Source of the DNA: Gemmatimonadaceae bacterium
GTDB taxonomy: Bacteria; Gemmatimonadota; Gemmatimonadetes; Gemmatimonadales; Gemmatimonadaceae
Assembly (NCBI GenBank): GCA_019689955.1
Contig: JADGGM010000070.1
Location: 1 to 9,369, forward strand
Reading direction: 5' to 3'
Length of the DNA: 9,369 nt
In this document: positions 1 to 5,239 of the stretch, in pieces
Numbering within the stretch: position 1 is the stretch's first letter
Layout: the number at the start of each line of letters is the position of its first letter
Made by a program: the position numbers and the translations under genes
The notes under the pieces: model-generated
What the model was told of the DNA's origin: nothing
Seen by the model: the letters and a program-made list of their open reading frames with translations, nothing else
Database searches by the model: none

Positions 1-1
1 G

Positions 2-271
2 CTCGAGGGAGAGTATCTTGGTCTGTTGAAGAGCGCGGGTGGGGTGTACACCGGGCGGCCGTGGGGTGACGCGGTGAAGGCGTGGAGCGCCGCGGTAGAC
101 CGGTGGGACCGCCCCGCGCTCGACGCGGCGCTGGACGCGCTCCTCGCGGCGGACATCGCGCTCAAGGAGACGCGGCTCTCGTCGGACCAGCAGATCCTGG
201 AGACCCTCGTGCTCGCGCTCTGTGCGGGGGCGCCTCACGAGGCGCGGCGCGCGGTCGGCGCCGGCGCCTGA
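2..271 (+). CDS. holA: DNA polymerase III subunit delta, C-terminal end (5' truncated by window edge)
   Basis: The last 89 codons of a gene that begins before the window, read in frame from position 2 to a TGA at 269-271. HolA (delta) is the clamp-loader subunit that opens the beta sliding clamp, and is usually about 340 residues. What is seen is the C-terminal helical collar region: a GRPWGDAVKAW helix, then a segment ending AADIALKETRLSSDQQILE. An Asp-Ile-Ala-x-Lys followed by a short polar linker and a helix rich in Leu is typical of the end of bacterial delta subunits. Without the N-terminal AAA-like domains the call rests on this tail only. Codon use matches the neighbours. A 40-nt gap separates it from the SPOR gene on the same strand, which suggests co-transcription. 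An internal TTG at 26 is not needed as a start because the frame is open to the window edge. Confidence 0.72.
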   Translation, partial: LEGEYLGLLKSAGGVYTGRPWGDAVKAWSAAVDRWDRPALDAALDALLAADIALKETRLSSDQQILETLVLALCAGAPHEARRAVGAGA

Positions 272-311
272 CGGTCTCCGCTCTCATTCCTCGCTTCGCG
301 TTCGTGCAGCC

Positions 312-1238
312 ATGAAAACCGTTTTCGTTGCACTCGTCTCGGCACTCGCGCTCGGGCTCGTTCCCGCGGCGGCGCGGGCGCAGCAGCCCTCCGGCACCGC
401 GACCGACGACAGCATCTTCCTCCGCGCGCAGCGGCTCGTGGCGGAGGGGAAGGCCGACTCCGGGCGCGCGCTCGTGCAGGCGCAGCTCGATGCCGCGACG
501 CCGGGGACCCCGCGCTACGCGGAGGCGCTGTACTGGCACGCCGTCGTCGCCGCGACCGCGGCGGATGCGGAGCGCGATCTGCGGAAGATCATCATCGAGT
601 ACCCCCTGGCGCCGCGGAGCGACGATGCGCTCATGCGGCTCGCGCAGCTCGAGATGACGCGCGGCGACAACGCGCAGGCGCTCGCGCACCTCCAGCGCGT
701 GGTGATCGAGCACCCCGACAGCCCGTCGCGCGCGCGCGCGGAGTTCTGGATGGCGCGGGCGCTGTTCGACCAGGGGAACGCGCCGGCCGCGTGCGCGCGT
801 CTGGCCGACGCGGCGCGCAGCACCCCCGCCACGCAGGTGGAGCTGCGCAACCAGATCGACTACCTGAACCAGCGCTGCGTGGGTGTGGACACCACTGCGG
901 TCGTGCAGACCGCCGCGAACGCGGGGGACCAGAAGGCCACCGTGACCACGGCGGCCACGAAGAGCGCGCCGCCTGCGCCGGCCGCGAGCCGTGCGATGGG
1001 GGGCGTGACGTCGCACGGCTACACGGTCCAGGTGGCGGCCTACTCGACGCGGAAGGCGGCCGAGTCGATGCGCGCGCGGCTGCTCGCCGCCGGGTACGAG
1101 GCGCGCGTGGTGGGGAACCAGAAGCCGTACCGCGTGCGCATCGGACGCTACGCGACGCGCGAGGCAGCGGAGAAGGCCGCGGCCGCGATGCGCGCCAAGA
1201 AAATGACGGTGTTCGTGACCGAGGCGGAATCGCCGTGA
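312..1238 (+). CDS. Secreted TPR-like protein with C-terminal SPOR domain
   Basis: A 308-residue exported protein. Residues 1-23 are a Sec signal peptide (Lys2, a hydrophobic core, predicted cleavage after ARA23). Residues about 33-190 are helical repeats of TPR/YbgF-like style: Ala/Leu-rich pairs such as ALYWHAVVA and ALMRLAQLEMTRGD, with a repeated EYP/EHP link between helices. A Thr/Ala-rich linker follows (about 195-235). Residues about 236-304 form a SPOR domain beginning GYTVQVAAYSTR, with the later PYRVRIGRYATREAAEKA segment. SPOR domains bind denuded peptidoglycan glycans, often at division sites, so a periplasmic envelope or septal role is inferred. The frame is open upstream to 222, but ATG 312 is chosen because it places the signal peptide at the N terminus; I see no clear Shine-Dalgarno site. 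Its TGA stop overlaps the mutS start. The exact partner and function are unknown. Confidence 0.85.
   Translation: MKTVFVALVSALALGLVPAAARAQQPSGTATDDSIFLRAQRLVAEGKADSGRALVQAQLDAATPGTPRYAEALYWHAVVAATAADAERDLRKIIIEYPLAPRSDDALMRLAQLEMTRGDNAQALAHLQRVVIEHPDSPSRARAEFWMARALFDQGNAPAACARLADAARSTPATQVELRNQIDYLNQRCVGVDTTAVVQTAANAGDQKATVTTAATKSAPPAPAASRAMGGVTSHGYTVQVAAYSTRKAAESMRARLLAAGYEARVVGNQKPYRVRIGRYATREAAEKAAAAMRAKKMTVFVTEAESP
1235..1238 (+). promoter_or_regulatory. GTGA stop/start overlap coupling the SPOR gene to mutS
   Basis: The GTG start of mutS (1235-1237) shares bases with the TGA stop of the SPOR gene (1236-1238). A purine-rich GAGGCGGA lies just upstream (1221-1228) and could serve as a ribosome binding site inside the SPOR gene. 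This geometry is typical of translational coupling and supports the GTG start of mutS over the in-frame ATG at 1259. Confidence 0.7.
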
Positions 1239-3889
1239 GCCGTGAGGCCACGCCCCTCATGCAGCAGTACCGGGAGATCAAGGCGCGGCATCAGAACGCG
1301 ATCCTGTTCTTCCGGATGGGGGACTTCTACGAGATGTTCTACGAGGACGCGGAGCTCGCCTCGCGCGTCCTCGGTCTCACGCTCACCTCTCGCAACAACG
1401 GCGGGGCCGCCGAGGTGCCGCTGGCCGGGGTCCCCGTCAAAGCGGTCACCGAGTACCTGCGGCGGCTGGTGAGCCGGGGGTACCGGGTGGCGATCTGCGA
1501 GCAGGTGGAGGACCCGAAGCTCGCGAAGGGGATCGTGCGGCGGGAGGTGGTGGAGACGATCACCCCCGGCGCCGCGTTCGCGGACGACCTGCTCGACCGG
1601 GCGCGCAACAACTTCCTCTGCGCGGTGCACGCGGCCGCGGGGATGGTGGGGATCGCGGCGGCGGACATCTCGACCGGGGAGCTGCGGCTGGTGCTGAGCA
1701 CCCCGGCGGATGCGCCCGCGGTGCTCGCGCGGCTCGCGCCGAGCGAGCTGTTGGTGGCCAAGGACGCATCGCACCCCGGGCTCGACCTGGTGGCGTTCCG
1801 CGAGGAGAACGCGCTGGTGACGGAGCGTGACGCGTGGGAGTTCGACCCCGCGCTTGCGGCCGACGATCTCACGCGGCAGTTCGGGATCGCGTCGCTCGAG
1901 GGGTTCGGGCTCGGCCCGGGGGACGCGGCGGCGGTCGGCGCCGCGGGCGCGCTGCTGCGCTACCTCCGCGAGCTGCAGCCGGCCGGTCTCCCGCACCTCG
2001 GCCGCCCGACGGTCGAGCGCCCCGGGAGCACGATGCCGCTCGACGAGATGACGCGGCGCAACCTCGAGCTGGTGGAGTCGCTGCGCGGCGGCGCGGGGGA
2101 CGCGACGGGGACGCTGCTCGACGTGCTCGATCGCACGATGACCCCCATGGGCGCGCGGCTCCTGCGGCAGTGGATCCTCACGCCGCTCACCCAGCGCGCC
2201 GCGATCGAAGCGCGGCTCGACGCCGTGGACGCGCTTGCGCGGGACGTGCTCGCGCGCTCCGCGCTCCGGAGCGCGCTCGACGGCGTGCGCGACGTGGAGC
2301 GGCTGGCGAGCAAGGCCGCGGCCGGGCGCGCGACCCCGCGCGAGCTGGCGGCGCTCGGCGCCTCGCTCGCGCGGCTCCCCGCCGTGGAGGACGCCGCGCG
2401 GCGCGTCGGCGGCACCGGCGCGATCGCGACGCTTCTCGCGGCGTGGGACCCGTGTGCGGAGCTGAGCGAGGAGATCGCGCGCACGCTCGTCGACCGCCCG
2501 CCGGTGGCGATCGGCGAGGAGGAGACGGTGCGCGACGGCGTGGACCCCGAGCTCGACGAGCTGCGCGCGCTCCAGCGCGGGGGGAAGGACGCGATCGCAC
2601 GCATCCAGGCCACCGAGCGCGAGCGCACCGGGATCCCGTCGCTCAAGGTGGGCTACAACAAAGTCTTCGGCTACTTCATCAGCGTCACCAACGCCAACCG
2701 CCACCTCGTTCCCCCGCACTACCAGCGGCGGCAGACGCTCGCGGGGGAGGAGCGGTACGTCACGCAGGAGCTGAAGGAGTACGAGGAGAAGGTGCTCACC
2801 GCCGCGGAGCGGATCGAGGCGCGGGAGCGCGCGCTGTTCGAAGCGCTCCGTGCGCGCGCCGGCGCGGCGATCGCGCGGCTGCAGCGCGTGGCGGGGATCG
2901 TCGCGCGGCTCGACGTGCTCGCCGCGTTGGCAGAAGTCGCGGAGCGGGAGGGGTACGTGCGTCCGGAGATCGACGAGTCGTTCGGGCTCGAGATCGTGGC
3001 CGGGCGGCACCCCGTGGTGGAGCGGATGATGGCGCGGGAGAAGTTCATCCCGAACGACCTCCGCCTCACCGAGGACGCGCGCATGATCATCCTCACCGGG
3101 CCGAACATGGCCGGGAAGTCGACGATCCTGCGGCAGATCGGGCTCATCGTGCTCATGGCGCAGATGGGGAGCTTCGTCCCCGCGTCGCGCGCGCGGGTGG
3201 GGATCGTGGACCGCGTGTTCACGCGCGTGGGGGCGAGCGACAACCTCGTGCGCGGGCAGTCGACCTTCATGGTCGAGATGGCGGAGACGAGCGCGATCCT
3301 GCACACCGCGACCGCGCGCAGCCTCGTGCTGCTCGACGAGATCGGGCGTGGGACGTCGACGTACGACGGCGTCTCGATCGCCTGGTCGGTGAGCGAGCAC
3401 CTGCACGACCGGATCGGGTGCAAGACGGTGTTCGCGACGCACTACCACGAGCTGACCCAGCTCGCCGACGAATTAGTAGCATGTCGTAACTATAATGTGG
3501 CGGTGCGCGAGGTCGGGGACCAGGTGCTGTTCCTGCACACGTTGCAGCCCGGGGGAGCGGACCGGTCGTACGGGATCGAGGTGGGGCGGTTGGCGGGGCT
3601 CCCGGAGGCGGTGCTGCGGCGGGCGCGGGAGGTGCTGCACCTGCTCGAGGGGGGGCACCTGGTGCAGGGCCCGCGGGGAGGCGCGGGCGCGCGCGCGCCG
3701 GACCGCGGTGCGCAGCTCACGCTGTTCGCGGCGGCGGGCCACCCGGTGGTGGAGCGGCTGCGCGAGGTGGACCCGAACCAGCTCACGCCGATGCAGGCGC
3801 TGCAGCTCGTGGCGGAGCTGGTGGACGAGGTGGAGCGGGAGGGGGCTCAGCGAGGGACTGGCTCAGTGCCCGACACTCGCAGATCCTGA
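1235..3889 (+). CDS. mutS: DNA mismatch repair protein MutS
   Basis: An 884-residue MutS, close to the usual 850-890. It recognises mismatches and small loops and recruits MutL through ATP-driven sliding-clamp formation. Domains in order: mismatch recognition with the Phe-x-Glu wedge (F31, E33 in GDFYEMF); connector; core/lever with RNLEL; clamp with KVGYNKVFGYFI; and the ABC-type ATPase with Walker A GPNMAGKST (622-630), Walker B and signature LLDEIGRGTST (D701, E702) and THYHEL (H736). A tail follows with QLTLF (827-831), which fits the beta-clamp binding consensus, and a final helical segment ending ELVDEVERE. The frame runs open back to 791 inside the SPOR gene. GTG 1235 is chosen because the family starts a few residues before the MQQY motif. 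Residues 746-754 are encoded by a striking low-GC codon patch, although the protein sequence there looks normal. All key motifs are present, so it is expected to be functional. Confidence 0.98.
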   Translation: MSREATPLMQQYREIKARHQNAILFFRMGDFYEMFYEDAELASRVLGLTLTSRNNGGAAEVPLAGVPVKAVTEYLRRLVSRGYRVAICEQVEDPKLAKGIVRREVVETITPGAAFADDLLDRARNNFLCAVHAAAGMVGIAAADISTGELRLVLSTPADAPAVLARLAPSELLVAKDASHPGLDLVAFREENALVTERDAWEFDPALAADDLTRQFGIASLEGFGLGPGDAAAVGAAGALLRYLRELQPAGLPHLGRPTVERPGSTMPLDEMTRRNLELVESLRGGAGDATGTLLDVLDRTMTPMGARLLRQWILTPLTQRAAIEARLDAVDALARDVLARSALRSALDGVRDVERLASKAAAGRATPRELAALGASLARLPAVEDAARRVGGTGAIATLLAAWDPCAELSEEIARTLVDRPPVAIGEEETVRDGVDPELDELRALQRGGKDAIARIQATERERTGIPSLKVGYNKVFGYFISVTNANRHLVPPHYQRRQTLAGEERYVTQELKEYEEKVLTAAERIEARERALFEALRARAGAAIARLQRVAGIVARLDVLAALAEVAEREGYVRPEIDESFGLEIVAGRHPVVERMMAREKFIPNDLRLTEDARMIILTGPNMAGKSTILRQIGLIVLMAQMGSFVPASRARVGIVDRVFTRVGASDNLVRGQSTFMVEMAETSAILHTATARSLVLLDEIGRGTSTYDGVSIAWSVSEHLHDRIGCKTVFATHYHELTQLADELVACRNYNVAVREVGDQVLFLHTLQPGGADRSYGIEVGRLAGLPEAVLRRAREVLHLLEGGHLVQGPRGGAGARAPDRGAQLTLFAAAGHPVVERLREVDPNQLTPMQALQLVAELVDEVEREGAQRGTGSVPDTRRS
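3470..3496 (+). other. Low-GC codon island inside mutS
   Basis: Nine consecutive codons (GAA TTA GTA GCA TGT CGT AAC TAT AAT) contain only 8 G/C in 27 bases, and eight of nine third positions are A or T. Flanking mutS codons end almost entirely in G or C. The frame is kept and the encoded ELVACRNYN fits the family, whose members usually read close to DELPGVRNLN here. The origin is unknown: nucleotide-level selection, a short conversion tract, or a sequencing or assembly artefact. Confidence 0.85.
3491..3496 (+). promoter_or_regulatory. Candidate -10 hexamer (TATAAT) inside mutS
   Basis: A perfect sigma70-type TATAAT lies in the low-GC island. At 16-18 bp spacing upstream the bases are GACGAA/ACGAAT/CGAATT, a poor -35, and there is no extended TGn. 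If active, it would start a transcript near 3503 covering the mutS 3' end and possibly stopping at the hairpin at 4011-4035. A coding coincidence (codons TAT AAT) is quite possible. Confidence 0.2.
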
Positions 3890-4037
3890 GTCTGAAGCGA
3901 TCTCGCCAAGCATCGCACGATTTTGGTACGGGGAATTTCGGGGACCACAGTATCTTGTCAGCATTGGAGGTCACCCGGACGCCGGCCCAACCCTCCGCTC
4001 GCTCGCGGGAAGCGCTCACCTCGCGGGTGAGCGCTCT
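3890..4037. other. Convergent intergenic region between mutS and the GSDH-like gene
   Basis: This 148-nt non-coding gap lies between two converging genes and is visibly less GC-rich than its flanks in its first 80 nt. It has no convincing ORF. A TTGTCA at 3955-3960 resembles a -35 but has no matching -10 at normal spacing. The only clear structure is the hairpin at its right end. Confidence 0.7.
4011..4035. terminator. Perfect 10-bp hairpin, likely bidirectional terminator
   Basis: AGCGCTCACC (4011-4020) is followed by a 5-nt loop TCGCG and the exact reverse complement GGTGAGCGCT (4026-4035). It sits 2 nt downstream of the TAG stop of the leftward GSDH-like gene (4038-4040) and about 120 nt after the mutS stop, so it could end transcripts from both directions. 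Neither side has a T-tract; this is common for stable hairpins in GC-rich genomes but leaves factor-independent termination unproven. Confidence 0.62.
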
Positions 4038-5198
4038 CTACGACTTCGCCACGATCCGGTACACGGTTCCATTTCCTGAGCATACGTACACCTCCCCCGC
4101 GTCGTCCTCGCCGAACGAAAGGACGTTGCCGATGTCTCCCACGTCCCAGCTCCGCTCGTCCGACACGGCGCCGTTGCTGAAGGTGAAGCTGCGCAGGAAG
4201 CCCGTGCAGTAGTCCGAGTACAGGTACTGGCCGGCGAGCACGGGGGCGAGGGTGCCGCGATACACGTAGCCGCCGGTGATCGAGCACCCGTCGCTGTGGC
4301 CGTACTCGAGGACGGGGAGCGTGAGCCCCGACTGGTCGCACAACGACGCGTTGTAGCAGTGCCTCCCCTCCATGATGTTCCAGCCATAGTTCTGCCCGCC
4401 GGTGCCCGCGGGGGCGACATCGACCTCCTCCCACGCGTTCTGCCCCACGTCGGCGATGTAGAGCTGGTGCGTGGTGCGGTCGAAGGCGAAGCGCCACGGG
4501 TTGCGGAGGCCGTACGCCCAGATCTCGCCGCGCGCGCCGGCGTGTCCGACGAAGGGGTTGTCGCTGGGGATGGCGTACGGGTCGCCGGCATCGACGTCGA
4601 CGCGGAGGATCTTTCCGAGGAGCGCGCCGAGGTTCTGGCCGTTCCCCTGCGGGTCCCCGCCGCTCCCGCCGTCGCCCAGGCCGATGTAGAGCTTTCCGTC
4701 GAGGCCGAAGAGGACGAGGCCGCCGTTGTGGTTGGGGAAGGGCTGCGCAACGGTGAGGATGAGCTTCGCCGAGTTGGGGTCGGCGACGTCGGCGCTCGTG
4801 TCGCTCACGTGGTAGCGCACCACGCGCGTGTTGCCGCGGCGGTCGGTGTAGTCGACGTAGAAGAAGCCGTTGGTGGCGTAGCTCGGGTGAAACGCCATGC
4901 TCAGGAGCCCGCGCTCCCCTCCCGAGCTGACGCTGTCCGAGAGGTCGAGGAACGGTGTGGGGCGGAGCGCGCCATTCTCGACGATGCGGATCGTGCCCCC
5001 TTGCTCGACGATGAAGAGCCGCTCGTCGCCGGGAGGGGAGGTGACGTAGAGCGGGGACGAGAGCCCCGTGGCGACCGGTTGGAGCTGGATCCCGCTCGTC
5101 ATGGGGGGCGGCGGGGTGCTCGTCGTGGAGCGGGAGCACGCGGCGATGGTGAGCGCGGCGGCGGCGAGGAGATCGGGGACAACTCGGATCGCGTGCAC
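4038..5198 (-). CDS. PQQ-dependent sugar dehydrogenase-like (GSDH/HHIP-like) lipoprotein
   Basis: A 386-residue lipoprotein with a six-bladed beta-propeller of the glucose/sorbosone dehydrogenase family. Residues 1-20 are a signal sequence ending in a lipobox (IAAC, lipidated C21), then a Ser/Thr/Pro linker (about 22-34). Hallmarks: GGERGLLSMAFHP; NHNGGL with His157, corresponding to the catalytic His of soluble glucose dehydrogenases; GLDGKLYIGLGDGG; GLRNPWRFAFD with Arg232; YIADVGQNAWEEVD; NYGWN and GGYVYRG. Family members oxidise aldose sugars with PQQ, but many have no known substrate. A cysteine pattern in the second half (HCYNASLC, DGC, DYC) resembles the HHIP/HHIPL relatives and suggests disulfides outside the cytoplasm. 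The start is GTG 5198, supported by GGAGG eight nt upstream. It is last in the leftward cluster, 41 nt after the debranching gene, with a hairpin right after its stop. Family call is strong; the substrate is unknown. Confidence 0.9.
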   Translation of the reverse strand: MHAIRVVPDLLAAAALTIAACSRSTTSTPPPPMTSGIQLQPVATGLSSPLYVTSPPGDERLFIVEQGGTIRIVENGALRPTPFLDLSDSVSSGGERGLLSMAFHPSYATNGFFYVDYTDRRGNTRVVRYHVSDTSADVADPNSAKLILTVAQPFPNHNGGLVLFGLDGKLYIGLGDGGSGGDPQGNGQNLGALLGKILRVDVDAGDPYAIPSDNPFVGHAGARGEIWAYGLRNPWRFAFDRTTHQLYIADVGQNAWEEVDVAPAGTGGQNYGWNIMEGRHCYNASLCDQSGLTLPVLEYGHSDGCSITGGYVYRGTLAPVLAGQYLYSDYCTGFLRSFTFSNGAVSDERSWDVGDIGNVLSFGEDDAGEVYVCSGNGTVYRIVAKS

Positions 5199-5206
5199 GG
5201 GGACTC

Positions 5207-5211
5207 CCTCC
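5207..5211 (-). promoter_or_regulatory. Shine-Dalgarno site of the GSDH-like gene
   Basis: The minus strand reads GGAGG here, within GGAGGGAG (5211 down to 5204), with 8 nt between it and the GTG at 5198-5196. It is the best ribosome binding site in the window and decides the GTG start of the lipoprotein gene. It lies in the 41-nt gap after the debranching gene, so this gene can initiate independently. Confidence 0.75.
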
Positions 5212-5239
5212 GGAGCGACGTCCTACATCACGAATCCAC

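Noticed and set aside
222..311. Upstream extension of the SPOR gene with a start at 222.
   Set aside because: It would overlap the holA end and put 30 Arg-rich residues before a clear signal peptide. ATG 312 fits an exported protein.
791..1234. Upstream extension of the mutS frame to 791, adding 148 residues.
   Set aside because: The extension lies wholly within the SPOR gene, has shadow-like composition and is not part of the MutS family. The GTG at 1235 gives the usual N terminus.
1148..3448. Long open frame on the minus strand opposite mutS.
   Set aside because: It is an antisense shadow: Arg/His/Pro/Ala-rich, with no recognisable domain, opposite a gene whose every MutS motif is present. 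Long spurious frames are expected at this GC content.
3486..3496. The 11-mer CGTAACTATAA in mutS matches the conserved 23S rRNA segment that contains the I-CeuI homing site.
   Set aside because: The match stops after 11 bases, the rest of the roughly 27-bp site is absent, and the frame encodes a normal MutS segment. No rRNA or homing gene is nearby, so this is most likely chance.
3649..3655. G7 run in mutS upstream of the QLTLF clamp motif, considered as a phase-variable slippage site.
   Set aside because: Runs of seven G also occur at 6947-6953 and 7677-7683 in unrelated genes, so the length is not special in such GC-rich DNA, and the frame is intact.
3949..3957. The 9-mer AGTATCTTG in the convergent gap also occurs at 12-20 in holA.
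   Set aside because: Only two copies, one of them coding, with no surrounding similarity; too short to be a repeat family.
3955..3977. TTGTCA in the convergent gap as a promoter -35.
   Set aside because: The hexamer 17 bp downstream is GACGCC, nothing like a -10, and there is no gene to express on the plus strand beyond it.
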